DNA of 64,000 bases from Conus ventricosus. Lineage: Eukaryota; Mollusca; Gastropoda; Neogastropoda; Conidae. Below the pieces are notes generated by a model that made no database searches, was not told the origin of the DNA, and saw only the letters and a list, made by a program, of their open reading frames with translations. The DNA lies in the NCBI GenBank assembly GCA_018398815.1, contig CM031601.1, positions 33,847,975-33,911,974 of the forward strand, in the 5' to 3' direction. Positions 25,360 to 36,906 of the stretch are shown one piece after another. The first letter of the stretch is position 1. Each line of letters opens with the position of its first letter. The position numbers and the translations under genes are program-made.

Positions 25360-26992
25360 TAGTCTTTACGTTTAGAAAAGCGACGCGGCCGCTCCAAAAT
25401 GTTGCAATATTTGGAAAATCCGACATAGCCTGGCAGGTTATTGTACAAACTGCAAAATGTGTCTGAGTGCAACTAGGCCTTTTCTGTTCTGATCACGAAA
25501 AAGCCGGGCAGATCACTTTGTCACGGATGGAGTTATGGCCCTGTCCCCAAGTTGCGCATTTTCACCTTACTCGGCAAAGTGCCACTGTGTCGTTAACTGA
25601 GGTCAGATTCACGTGAAAATTGTGTCCTCGTGAAAAAGCCGAGGACACGCTACAGGTGAGTAAAATGCAAAGCCACAATGTTTGGTGTCAGTGGGTAAAA
25701 AACAACTCGCAAAAAAGGTTACTTTCTCCCTCAACACCACAACACCAAAGGATGCCGCGTATGACGTCACCTGAGCGTTGGCGAGCCATCGGCATGTTGG
25801 AGGCTGGAAACAGAATGCAAGACGTCGCTAGGGCGCTAAATGTGCACCGGTTGAACATTTATCATCTTGCAAATCGCCATCAAGCCACTGGGACTGTTCG
25901 TGATGCCCCCAGACCTGGTCGGCCACGCGTCCTCACTGCTCGCCAGGAGCGATATGTGGTGTGTAGCTTCAGGGCAAACCCTTTCCAAAGTGCCTCTTCA
26001 GTGGGACGACAGATTCATGGACCCGGCAACAGGGTAATTCGCCCCAGCATCATCCTGCAGCTTCTCAGACGCCACCAGCTGTACTGCCGCCGACCCTACC
26101 ATGGTCACTATCTGTCGCCACAGCATCGTGCTGCCCGGTTGAATTGGGTTCACAGGCACAGGAACACAAACTGGACAACTGTCGTGTTCAGCGACGAGGT
26201 TCGATTCTGTCTGGATCAGATTGACAGGCGTGTTCACGTGTATCGTCCTCGTGGCCAGCGCTTTGCTGGTCAGTACGTGCAGCAGCACAACCTGTGGGGC
26301 GGCCAGTCCATCATGATGTGGGGGGCAATGTGTGGCAACAGACTCATTGGACCAGTGTTCTTCAACCTGCAGCCAGGTCGTGGCGGTGGAGTCACTGCCC
26401 TTCGCTACATAGCACAGGTCCTGCGCCCTGTCGTAGTGCCCTTGTTTGCAAGACGCCGCCAATATGTTTTCCAGCAAGACAACGCCCCGGCCCACAGAGC
26501 ACAGGTCACACAAGCCTTCCTTCAGCAGAACAATGTCCAGATGATGGACTGGCCTGCTCTAAGTCCAGACTTGAACCCTATCGAACAGTTGTGGGCCTTC
26601 CTGAAACGCCGCATCAACGAGCAGCCCAACCGCCCTCACAATGCTGTGGCTCTGAGACGGGAGATCCAGCGTCAGTGGAACCAAGTCTCTCAGGCCTTTC
26701 TTGATCGACTTGTCAACTCCATGCCAAATCGGTGCAATCTCACCGTGATTGCTGGAGGTGGCCACATCCGATATTGAGGCCTTTGCGCGGGTGCCTGGAT
26801 CCCAGGGCGAAAACTCTTGAAAACTTTACAGTGACAATACGTGCTTAGTTTTATCTGAAAAGATCAAATTTCAATCAATGCTATGCAAAAAACCGCTTTG
26901 AAATATGTCTACTGTGAATGAAATGGTATCATATTAAAGTTTTCGTTGCAATTTGCCTCTTGATTTTGTCGCGTTTCTAACCGTAAAGATTA
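25360..26992 (+). mobile_element. Complete Tc1/mariner (DD34E) element inserted at TA
   Basis: The 1633-bp element is flanked by TA (25358-25359 and 26993-26994) within an array unit. Terminal inverted repeats of about 25 bp match with 3 mismatches: TAGTCTTTACGTTTAGAAAA at the left and, in reverse complement, TAATCTTTACGGTTAGAAAC at the right, both then GCGAC. It contains one uninterrupted transposase ORF. It sits in intron 5 of the GH27 gene in the antisense direction. Confidence 0.95.
25752..26777 (+). CDS. Tc1-family transposase, apparently intact
   Basis: From ATG 25752 (MPRMTSPERWRAIGMLEAG) the ORF is 341 residues, the usual Tc1 length. The same frame is open back to 25620 with an earlier ATG, but that extension does not resemble transposase. 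The N-terminus has paired helix-turn-helix DNA-binding regions (SPERWRAIGML, DVARALNV) and a GRPR linker motif. The catalytic triad is complete: Asp in VVFSDEVRF, Asp in FQQDNAPAHRA, and Glu in SPDLNPIEQLW, with 34 residues between the last two (DD34E). The frame contains no stop or frameshift. It cuts and pastes the element at TA sites in the nucleus. Confidence 0.95.
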   Translation: MPRMTSPERWRAIGMLEAGNRMQDVARALNVHRLNIYHLANRHQATGTVRDAPRPGRPRVLTARQERYVVCSFRANPFQSASSVGRQIHGPGNRVIRPSIILQLLRRHQLYCRRPYHGHYLSPQHRAARLNWVHRHRNTNWTTVVFSDEVRFCLDQIDRRVHVYRPRGQRFAGQYVQQHNLWGGQSIMMWGAMCGNRLIGPVFFNLQPGRGGGVTALRYIAQVLRPVVVPLFARRRQYVFQQDNAPAHRAQVTQAFLQQNNVQMMDWPALSPDLNPIEQLWAFLKRRINEQPNRPHNAVALRREIQRQWNQVSQAFLDRLVNSMPNRCNLTVIAGGGHIRY

Positions 26993-28084
26993 TAGAACCA
27001 GGAACAACTGGTGAATATACCCATAGTATCAATATAGAACCAGGAACAACTAGTGAATACACGCATAGTATCATTATAGAACCTGGAACAACTACTGATT
27101 AACTCATAGTATCACTACAGAACCAGGAGCAACTAGTGAATACACCCATAATATCACTATAGAACCAGGAACAACTAGTCAATACAAATGGTGTCACTAC
27201 AGAACCTGGAACTAGTCAATACACCCACAGTATCACTATAGAACAGGAACGACTAGTCAATACACCCACAGTATCACTATAGAACAGGAACGACTAGTCA
27301 ATACACCCACAGTATCACTATAGAACAGGAACGACTAGTCAATACCCACAGTATCACTACAGAACAGGAACGACTAGTCAATACACCCACAGTATCACTA
27401 TAGAACAGGAACGACTAGTCAATACACCCATAGTATCACTACAAAACAGGAACGACTAGTCAATACACCCACGGTATCACTATAGAACAGGAACGACTAG
27501 TCAATACACCCATAGTATCACTATAGAACAGGAACGACTAGTCAATACACCCACAGTATCACTATAGAACAGGAACGACTAGTCAATACACCCATAGTAT
27601 CACTATAGAACAGGAACGACTAGTCAATACACCCACAGTATCACTATAGAACAGGAACGACTAGTCAATACACCCATAGTATCACTATAGAACAGGAACG
27701 ACTAGTCAATACACCCACAGTATCACTATAGAACAGGAACGACTAGTCAATACACCCACAGTATCACTATAGAACAGGAACGACTAGTCAATACACCCAC
27801 AGTATCACTATAGAACAGGAACGACTAGTCAATACACCCACAGTATCACTATAGAACAGGAACGACTAGTCAATACACCCATAGTATCACTATAGAACAG
27901 GAACGACTAGTCAATACACCCATAGTATCACTATAGAGCCATAAAAACTATTCAATACACCCACCGCATCATTAGACATCCAGACACTAGACATCCAGAC
28001 ACTATCTCAAAAACAAACAGAATACTCATTGGATCACTATCGCCTCATGTGGTTGCCAGCCTCTAAGTTGGATGTCAGTTCACA

Positions 28085-29200
28085 GGCCCTCATTGTTAAC
28101 TGAACCGATCAGTCTCATTGTTAACTGAACCGATCAGTCTCATTGTTAACTGAACCGATCACTGTCATTGTTAACTGAACCGATCAGTCTCATTGTTAAC
28201 TGAACCGATCAGTCTCATTGTTAACTGAACCTATCAGTCTCATTGTTAACTCAACTGATCAGTCTCATTGTTAACTCAACTGATCAGTCTCATTGTTAAC
28301 TGAACCGATCAGTCTCATTGTTAACTGAACCGATCAGTCTCATTGTTAACTGAACTGATCACTCTCATTGTTAACTGAACCGATCAGTATCATTGTTAAC
28401 TGAACCGATCACTCTCATTGTTAACTGAACCAATCACTCTCATTGTTAACTGAACTGATCACTCTCATTGTTAACTGAACCGATCAGTCTCATTGTTAAC
28501 TGAACGATCACTCTCATTGTTAACTGAACCGATCACTCTCATTGTTAACTGAACTGATCACTCTCATTGTTAACTGAACCGATCAGTATCATTGTTAAAC
28601 CAGGGTTCCTACAAACTCCCAAGAACAAAATTCAAGGATTTTTCTTCAATTCAAGGCTACATACATGCTCCCTTGGTTAAGTAACAGACGACAATCCAGG
28701 ATCATGACGATGTTGTAAAAATTTATTTTTTAAATAATTTTTAATCAACTTGAATGCAGAAAAATCAAACTGCCATTTCTTTTTGCCACATTAAAAATTT
28801 TTGAGACGATGGCTTGATTTTCAAAGGTATTCAAGGAGGTTTGGTCAGCAGAACCACATTTTATTGATTTTCAAGGGTTTTCAAGGCCTTGAAATTCGCT
28901 CTCAGAATTCAAGGAGTTTCAAGGAGCATACGAACCCTGTTAACTGAACCAATCAGTCTCACTGTTAACTGAACCAATCAGTCTCATTGTTAACAGTACC
29001 AACCAGTCTCATTGTTAACTGAACCAATCAGTCTCATTGTTAACTGAACCAATCAGTCTCATTGTTAACAGTACCTAATTGTAAAGATCAGTCTCGTTAT
29101 TAACTGTAAAGACCAGTCTCATTGTTAGCTTTAAAGATTAGTCTCACCGTTAGTTGTAAAGATCAGTCTTATTGTTAACAGTACCAATCAATCTTGTTAA
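28085..29200. repeat. 25-nt minisatellite (CATTGTTAACTGAACCGATC), interrupted
   Basis: Units of CATTGTTAACTGAACCGATC plus AGTCT fill 28085-28598 and resume at 28940 with CAATCAGTCT variants that decay towards 29200. Each unit holds a TTAA and a GTTAAC palindrome. A 341-bp element separates the halves. Confidence 0.93.
28599..28939. mobile_element. Small non-autonomous DNA transposon with CAGGGTTC ends, flanked by TTAA
   Basis: A 341-bp insertion in the 25-nt array. Ends are inverted (left CAGGGTTCCTA, right TACGAACCCTG), with internal repeats of TTCAAGG. TTAA stands at both edges (28595-28598, 28940-28943), while an empty array unit has one TTAA. Two extra bases (AC) precede the left end, so the exact ends and the superfamily are not settled. 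It has no coding capacity. Confidence 0.7.
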
Positions 29201-29204
29201 CTGT

Positions 29205-29790
29205 GTGTCCTCTCGGAATGGATCAAATGAATGAAAGAAACAACAGATCAAATGAATGAAAGAAACACAGTGAAACTTTCCCTTTGTGTCTTCTCTGAAT
29301 GGATCAAATGAATGAAAGAAACAAGAGATCAAATGAATGAAAGAAACAAGAGATCAAATGAATGAAAGAAACAAGAGATCAAATGAATGAAAGAAACAAG
29401 AGATCAAATGAATGAAAGAAACAAGAGATCAAATGAATGAAAGAAACAAGAGATCAAATGAATAAAAGAAACAAGAGATCAAATGAATGAAAGAAACAAG
29501 AGATCAAATGAATGAAAGAAACAAGAGATCAAATGAATGAAAGAAACAAGAGATCAAATGAATGAAAGAAACAAGAGATCAAATGAATAAAAGAAACAAG
29601 AGATCAAATGAATGAAAGAAACAAGAGATCAAATGAATAAAAGAAACCAAGAGATCAAATGAATAAAAGAAATAAAGTGGATCAAATGAATAAAAGAAAC
29701 AAGAGATCAAATGAATAAAAGAAATAAAGTGGAACAAATGAATAAAAAAAACCAAGAGATCAAAGGAATGAAGAAATAAAGTGGAACAAA
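29205..29790. repeat. 25-nt purine-rich minisatellite (AAGAGATCAAATGAATGAAA)
   Basis: About 23 units of AAGAGATCAAATGAATGAAA plus GAAAC. The first units carry an extra TGTGTCTTCTCTGAATGG segment. Confidence 0.93.
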
Positions 29791-30744
29791 TGAAGTGAGC
29801 ACTGAGGGAGAGGACCATACTAGGGCTCAGTTTCCAAAGGACAAGGATACACTTGACACTAAGGACGGCTTCATCCCCCACCACCCCACCTGCCCTCCTT
29901 TCCCTCAGCACACTGTCAGCAGTAAGACCGACTGCCCACCTGCAGCCTCATTAGTCACCTGTTTCTATACATGCTTCGTTAAAAACATACTAACAACAGT
30001 AATAATGATAATAATAATAATAATGATTATGATAATAACAATACATAACGATGAAAAATAATAATGATGATGATAATAACAATACATAACAATGAATGAT
30101 AATGATTATGATAACAACACATAACAATGAATAATAAAAATAAAAAATAATGACACAATAGTGTATCATTCATGTTTCTGATCAATACTCAGTAAAATGA
30201 ATTACAGCACTAAACTAATAACAAATAATGACACACTGGTACAGCTTATCCAGCAGAGGACATTGTCATGAGCGCATATGGAGCGATTTAGTTGTAACAG
30301 CCGACTCCCATCACCAAACTCTGGCTTTCCCCAAAGATTATGTCAGTTCCTTCATGTTTATGGAGCATACTCACCTCATCATAATGCTGACAGTGTAAAT
30401 ATTCATCATCAACAACAATAACAATCATTATGAGTATAGGGCTGACAGTGTTAAATATTCATTAAACAATAACAATAATTATGAGTATAGTGCTGACAGT
30501 GTAAATATTCATCATCAACAATAACAATCATTATGTATGAGTATAGTGCTGACATTGTAATTATTCATCATCAGCAATAATAACAATCATCATGGGTATA
30601 GTGCTGACAATGTAAATATTCATCATCAACAATAACTATCCTGTGTCACTCACCACACATGATGATGCCCTCTCTTCAATGAAAGCAGTTCACATTCAAC
30701 ACACTGAAGTCCACCCAAATTGGCAGAAGGGGGATTACTCTTAC
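29791..30744. other. Intron 5 sequence with AT-rich simple repeat and a 52-nt repeat
   Basis: 29995-30150 is AATAATGATAATAA-type simple sequence. About five units of GTGCTGACAGTGTAAATATT followed by CATCATCAACAATAACAAT occupy about 30385-30650, next to the exon 5b donor. No exon other than 5b was recognised. Confidence 0.6.
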
Positions 30745-30906
30745 CATATCAGGGTCTGCCCAGCCCCCGGGGCCGGTGTAGGCACTGAAGTTGAGCTCAT
30801 TCTTCCCATAATAATCCACAATGGACAACACACTGCCCCAGGCATCGGTCACATCCTCAAAGTTGCGCCACATGTTACAGGTGTTGCGAATGGCATTGTA
30901 GTTGGA
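30745..30906 (-). CDS. GLA/NAGA: GH27 gene exon 5b (alternative copy, intact)
   Basis: 162 nt, identical in length to human GLA exon 5, phase 0 at both ends. The acceptor is TGCCTGGCAG/TCC and the donor ATG/GTAAGA. It encodes SNYNAIRNTCNMWRNFEDVT, then DAWGSVLSIVDYYG and TGPGGWADPDM. The Asp in WRNFEDV aligns with the catalytic acid/base Asp231 of human GLA, and the last Asp of DPDM with substrate-binding Asp266. About half of its 54 positions are shared with exon 5a. The CN-WRN--DV--W-SVLSI wording is closer to alpha-N-acetylgalactosaminidases. It is the last of the duplicated exons before exon 6. Confidence 0.95.
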
Positions 30907-31019
30907 CTGCCAGGCACCACAGAATGACACCATGGAAACAAGGTAGGTTAAAATCAAGTCCACAGAATGGGCTTCCCCTCTTACATGATGGGAAGTTGGC
31001 CGATGCAAACAATTTGGAC

Positions 31020-32190
31020 TGCTGCAGGGTAATGCCTCAGGTAATGCCAGCGCTCTGTGTTCAACAGGTTTTACAGTCACTGACAGGTAATGCTCTGTGT
31101 TCAACAGGTTTTACAGTCACTGACAGGTAATGCTCTGTGTTCCTGTTGCTCTGTGTTCAACAGGTTTTACAGTCACTGACAGGTAATGCTCTGGGTTCAA
31201 CAGGTTTTATAGTCACCGACAGGTAATGCTCTTTGTTCAACAGGTTTTACAGTCACTGACAGGTAATGCTCTGTGCTGAACAGGTTTTATAGTCACCGAC
31301 AGGTCATGCTCTGTGTTCAACAGGTTTTATAGTCACTGACAGGTAATGCTCTGTGTTCCAACAGGTTTTATAGTCACTGAAAGGTAATGCTCTGTGTTCA
31401 ACAGGTTTTATAGCCATCGACAGGTAATATTCAGTGTTGAACATGTTTTATAGTTACCGACAGGTAATGCTCTGTGTTCAACAGGTTTTATAGTCACTGA
31501 GAGGTAATGCTCTGTGTTCAACAGGTTTTATAGTCACTGACAGGTAATGCTCTGTGTTCAACAGGTTTTACAGTCACTGACAGGTAATGCTCTGTGTTCA
31601 ACAGGTTTTACAGTCACAGGTAATGCTCTGTGTTCAACAGGTTTTATAGTTACCGACAGGTAATGTTCTGTTTTGAACTGGTGTTACAGTCACTGACAGG
31701 TAATGTTCTTTGTTGAACGGGTTTCATAGTCACCGACAGGTAATATTCAGTGTTGAACATGTTTTATAGTTACCGACAGGTAATGCTCTGTGTTCAGCAG
31801 GTTTTATAGTCACTGACAGGTAATGCTCTGTGTTCAACAGGTTTTAGAGTCACTGACAGGTAATGCTCTGTGTTCAACAGGTTTTACAGTCACTGACAGG
31901 TAATGCTCTGTGTTCAACAGGTTCTATAGTCACTGACAGGTAATGCTCTGTGTTCAACAGGTTCTATAGTCACTGACAGGTAATGCTCTGTGTTCAACAG
32001 GTTCTACAGTCACTGACAGGTAATGCTCTGTGTTCAACAGGTTCTATAGTCACTGACAGGTAATGCTCTGTGTTCAACAGGTTCTATAGTCACTGACAGG
32101 TAATGCTCTGTGTTCAACAGGTTCTATAGTCACTGACAGGTAATGCTCTGTGTTCAACAGGTTTTATAGTCACTGACAGGTAATGCCAAG
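31020..32190. repeat. 40-nt minisatellite (ACAGGTAATGCTCTGTGTTC)
   Basis: About 29 units of AGGTAATGCTCTGTGTTCAA, CAGGTTTTATAGTCACTGAC, lying between exons 5a and 5b. On the plus strand each unit contains CAGGTAATG, but this is antisense to the gene. Confidence 0.94.
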
Positions 32191-32900
32191 CCTGCAGAAG
32201 AGCTCAAGGTTGAAAGAAGTTGCACCTTCCTTGTTCTCTGTGCATTCCACTTATCCAGCACCAGTGGAATTCTTTATTTTCAAATGTAATTTTCAAGTAA
32301 AACAAAAGGAAGACAGGGTCTTTTGGTGACAGGTAAATGTATCAGCTGAGATGCATTGGGCAGATGCACCAACAGTGTCAGGACCAGTCTGGTGTGAGAG
32401 GTAACAATTAAAGCCACCACTCAGTTCACATGAAAGACAGAACAAACAAGCAGTTCACAGTGAATGCCACCACCCAGTTCACATGAAAGACAAAAGAAAA
32501 AACACAGCAGTGAAGGCCACCACTCCATTCACATGAAAGACAAAAAAAATGGCTGACAGCGAGTGCCACCATCCAGTTCACATGACACAAAAACAAGAAA
32601 AAAAGCTACCAGTGAATGCCACCACCCAGTTCACATGACAGACAGAACAAAAAGACTGACTGGAACAATAGCAGACGTGAATGTCTTCAGTTGCAGACAT
32701 CAGCACATAAAAAGTGCATGTAAATATATGTATGTGTGCACATCAATTAGAGTGTACATGCAAGCACACATGTATGCAAGCACAGGTGTGTACAGGCAGG
32801 CAGGTATGCAGGCATATCGCACCTATGTGCAATGCACATACACACAGACTGCGGTAGATGAATGTTATCCAAAGCCAAGCAAGTAACAAAACGACCAGCC
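32191..32900. other. Sequence with a weak about 65-nt repeat
   Basis: About five degenerate copies of GCCACCACYCAGTTCACATG plus AAAGACA at about 32410-32660. Nothing else was recognised. Confidence 0.55.
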
Positions 32901-32904
32901 AACA

Positions 32905-34085
32905 GAAAATGCCAGGGGAAGATCACAGAAGACTGTTAGTATCATGTGAGGCCAATTAAACGTTTGATATCCAGGTAAAGATCACAGACGACTGTTAGTA
33001 TCATGTGAGGCCAATTAAACGTTTGATATCCAGGGAAAGATCACAGACTGTTAGTATCATGTGAGGCCAATTAAACGTTTGAAATCCAGGGAAAGATCAC
33101 AGACGACTGTTAGTATCATGTGAGGCCAATTAAATGTTTGATATCCAGGGAAAGATCACAGAAGACTGTTAGTATCATGTAAGGCAATTTTAAATGTTTG
33201 ATATCCAGGGAAAGATCACAGACGACTGTTAGTATCATGTAAGGCAATTTTAAATGTTTGATATCCAGGGAAAGATCACAGACGACTGTTAGTATCATGT
33301 GAGGCAAATTAAATGTTTGATATCCAGGGAAAGATCACAAAAGACTGTTAGTATCATGTAAGGCAATTTTAAATTTTAATATCCAGGGAAAGATCACAGA
33401 AGACTGTTAGTATCATGTAAGGCAATTTTAAATTTTTAATATCCAGGGAAAGATCACAGAAGACTGTTAGTATCATGTAAGGCAATTTTTAATATCCAGG
33501 GAAAGATCACAGAAGACTGTTAGTATCATGTGAGGCAAATTAAATGTTTGATATCCAGGCAAAGATCACAGAAGACTGTTAGTATCATGTAAGGACAATT
33601 TTAAATTTTTAATATCCAGGGAAAGATCACAGAAGACTTAGTATCATGTAAGGCAATTTTAAATTTTTAATATCCAGGGAAAGATCACAGACGACTGTTA
33701 GTATCATGTGAGGCAAATTAAATGTTTGATATCCAGGGAAAGATCACAGAAGAGTGTTAGTATCATGTAAGGCAATTTTAAATTTTTAATATCCAGGGAA
33801 AGATCACATAAGACTGTTAGTATCATGTAAGGCAATTTTTAATTTTTAATATCCAGGGAAAGATCACAGAAGACTGTCAGTATCATGTGAGGCCAATTCA
33901 ATGTCTGACATCTAGGGAAAGATCACAGAAGACTGTTAGTATCATGTGAGGCCAATTCAATGTCTGACATCTAGGGAAAGATCACAGAAGACTGTTAGTA
34001 TCATGTGAGGCCAATTCAATGTTTAATATCTAGGGAAAGATCACAGACGACTGTTAGCATCATGTGAGGCCAATTAAATGTTTAC
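32905..34085. repeat. About 60-nt minisatellite (GATCACAGAAGACTGTTAGT)
   Basis: About 20 units of GATCACAGAAGACTGTTAGT, ATCATGTAAGGCAATTTTAA, then TTTTTAATATCCAGGGAAA, with a CCAATTAAACG variant at both ends. Confidence 0.94.
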
Positions 34086-34189
34086 CATCTTCTTCTGGGA
34101 ATCAAAACCCTCTCTCCCTCCCACCTCCTCTTTCTCCCTTCCCCATCCCATCCCTCATGCACCCCCTAACCCCACCATCCACCTCCTCC

Positions 34190-34455
34190 CCTTTCTCTCT
34201 CTGGCCCTGCATCTGTCTCTCAGAGCAGTCTCTCTATTTCTGTGCTCTCCACCACCTTCACCTCCCCCTTCCTTCCTCCCCCATTACCCTTGTGGTCAGA
34301 GCAGTCTCTCTATTTCTGTGCTCTCCGCCACCTTCACCTCCCCCTTCCTTCCTCCCCCATTACCTTGTGGTCAGAGCAGTCTCTCTATTCTGTGCTCTCC
34401 ACCACCTTCACCTCCCCCTTCCTCCTCCCCCATTACCCTTGTGGTCCTCTCCAAC
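34190..34455. repeat. 76-nt pyrimidine-rich repeat, three copies, near the exon 5a donor
   Basis: Three units of CAGAGCAGTCTCTCTATTTC, TGTGCTCTCCACCACCTTCA, then CCTCCCCCTTCC. Copies differ by single C or T losses. They end about 25 bases from the exon 5a donor. Confidence 0.88.
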
Positions 34456-34479
34456 CCCTCCATTGGCACAGACACCTAC

Positions 34480-34639
34480 CATGTCAGGGTCATTGAACCC
34501 CCAGGGCCAGCCACTTCAATAAAACCGCCACAGTTGTCCCCCAGTAGTCAATGATCTGCACCACTTTGGCCCAACTGTCCTGCATGTCCTGGTAGTTGCG
34601 CCAAATGTTGCAGTATTGCCGGATGTCCGTGTAGTTGGG
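34480..34639 (-). CDS. GLA/NAGA: GH27 gene exon 5a (GLA-like copy, two 1-nt deficits)
   Basis: After a strong acceptor (CCCCTTTACAG/CCC) it reads PNYTDIRQYCNIWRNYQDMQ, then DSWAKVVQIIDYWG. PNYT-IRQYCN is the wording of human alpha-galactosidase exon 5, and it starts at the same residue (Pro214). The catalytic Asp is present in WRNYQDM. The exon is 160 nt where 162 is expected. The frame is lost once at the C5 run 34538-34542 and once at the C5 run 34498-34502. One more base at each would give 54 codons ending GPGG-x-NDPDM at the donor ATG/GTAGGT. Both breaks lie in homopolymers, so assembly error is likely, but a recently decayed exon is possible. Confidence 0.85.
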
Positions 34640-35522
34640 CTGTAAAGGGGCACACTCAGTGACATGCTGACTGCTTCTGTCAATTTTTGGTCACAGTGTG
34701 TGTGCGAGGCTATCAACATTAACACTCTTCAGGTTAAGAGCCAAAAATATGTTACTGATCTTTGTGTCTTACACTTTACGATTAGCAAACAACTAATACA
34801 GTGTCTTTCAGAGTAATCATATGCATATTTATCAATGAAGCTGATCAATATTACGAATATACTGTATTAGCTACACATATGCATCTTTATTAATGAAGCT
34901 GATCAATGCTATGAATTTTCTGCATTAGCTACACTATGAGACCTTTTTTCAGTGGTAACAAAATAGGTTCAAGTTTTGCACAAGAAGATTTAAAGCAATT
35001 AAACAAATCAATCACGCAAATGTTTCCTAAAACAGTAACAAAGAGTCTACATTGCTTGTATAATTCTTTTCCTTGGCTTTAAATCAATCTGCAAGAATTT
35101 TGAGAACCTTCCTCTCTATACAATATATCATGGATTGAAATAACTGCTAATACTATGCAGGTTTTTTTCATTTTATATTTGTTAAGCTCGTGATTCTTGG
35201 GCCAGAACGTGTAGGAAAGAAAGACAAGGCAAAGAGAGATGAAAAATGTTGGTCTTTGAACAGACTGGACAGCCAGATCCTCTTGTTCAGTGAGCAGATC
35301 TTTTCTCCTGTTAGGATCAGATGATTGAGATGACACTGACCTGCCAGCCAGACTCCATGTTGCCATGCCACTGTCCCGTGGGGCTTTCAGTCTAGTTGCC
35401 TTTTTGTATCAGGGATCATTTTCAATTGTTTTTTTGTTGTTTTTTTCAAGGGGTAGGTTGGAGGTGAGTGGGATTTGGCCCCTATTAAATGAACAGAACA
35501 ACCAGTTCTATGAGCTGTGATC

Positions 35523-35525
<3 letters not shown>
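34640..35525. other. Intron 4 unique sequence
   Basis: A two-copy repeat of about 65 nt (CATATGCATMTTTATYAATG, AAGCTGATCAAT) lies at about 34820-34915. No exon was recognised. Confidence 0.5.
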
Positions 35526-35850
<325 letters not shown>

Positions 35851-36594
35851 AACGGAAGAGGGAATGCATACCAATGCAGACCTATGTGTAAGTGCATATG
35901 CATAATTGACAATACCTAGAACAGCTGTCATCCTTATGTTCTTGCGATGGATTCACCTAAACCATTATAATTCTTAGTTGCATAGCATTTGTATGTGAAT
36001 GGTCATAAACTCTGTCTATATAAATAAATATATATTTGTTTGTCCCCATACCCACTTCCACAAAGCCCACATAACCCACTCTCCCGAGTCCTATCTGTTC
36101 TCATACATATTTTCTGCCCACATAGCGTGGTAATTTTTTAAGATGTAACTGAAAGTACTTCATCACTTTGTCCCTACAGGTACTTTCTGTCCCATATACA
36201 TCTTCTGTTCCCATAACTGTGTCTATGTAAGCACTTTCTATCCATGTAAAGTTCTACTGTCTATGTAAGCACTTTCTATCCAGTAACTACGTCTATGTAA
36301 GCACTTTCTATCCATGTAATACTGTCAGTCTATGTAAGCACTTTCTATCCAGATAACTACTGTCAGTCTATGTAAGCACTTCTGTCAACAAAAGTCCTTT
36401 CTGTCAATGTAAGCACTTTATCTCCCCACACATACTTTCAATCCATGAAAGTACTTCTGTCCATATGAATACTTTCTGTCCTACACATCTGTTATTCTGT
36501 CCTACACACCCGTTACTCTGTCCAACCATCAAGTCATGGCCACGGTTAGAAAGAAAGCAGGAAGTCTGACACACACACACAGAGCAAAGGGTGA
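35851..36594. other. Intron 4 sequence with a 30-nt degenerate repeat
   Basis: About 36180-36480 contains loose copies of GTCTATGTAAGCACTTTCTA plus TCCATGTAA. No exon was recognised. Confidence 0.5.
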
Positions 36595-36840
36595 GTGGAA
36601 AAACACAGGCATGTACACAAACCCAGTGAAACCTGTGTGGGCAAACACAGGCATGTACACAAACCAGCGAAACCTGTGTGGGCAAACACAGGCATGTACA
36701 CAAACCCAGTGAAACCTGTGTGGGCAAACACAGGCATGTACACAAACCCAGCGAAACCTGTGTGGGCAAACACAGGCATGTCACAACCAGTGAAACCTGT
36801 GTGGGCAAACTAGGCATGTACACAACCCAGTGAAACTGGA
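36595..36840. repeat. 42-nt minisatellite, six copies
   Basis: Units CACAGGCATGTACACAAACC, CAGTGAAACCTGTGTGGGCA, AA. The last unit has lost several bases. Confidence 0.9.
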
Positions 36841-36861
36841 ATGGGTGTGTGTGTGTGTGTG

Positions 36862-36863
36862 GT

Positions 36864-36905
<42 letters not shown>
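36862..36905. repeat. Poly-G tract, about 40 bp
   Basis: A nearly pure G run following a GT microsatellite. It reads as poly-C in the GH27 gene sense. Confidence 0.97.

Positions 36906-36906
<1 letters not shown>

Larger units (their letters stand above)
25165..27960. repeat. 41-nt minisatellite split by a Tc1 element
   Basis: Degenerate units occupy 25165-25359 and well-conserved units 26993-27960 (about 24 copies of ACTATAGAACAGGAACGACT, AGTCAATACACCCACAGTAT). Joining the two flanks at the TA of TCATTATAGAACC restores a perfect unit, so the transposon inserted into a pre-existing array. Confidence 0.93.

Noticed and set aside
25998..26513. 171-codon minus ORF opposite the Tc1 transposase
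   Set aside because: Shadow of the transposase reading frame, with no family motif.
31020..32190. CAGGTAATG words as reiterated splice donors
   Set aside because: They lie on the plus strand, antisense to the GH27 gene, so they do not fit the junction-array pattern.
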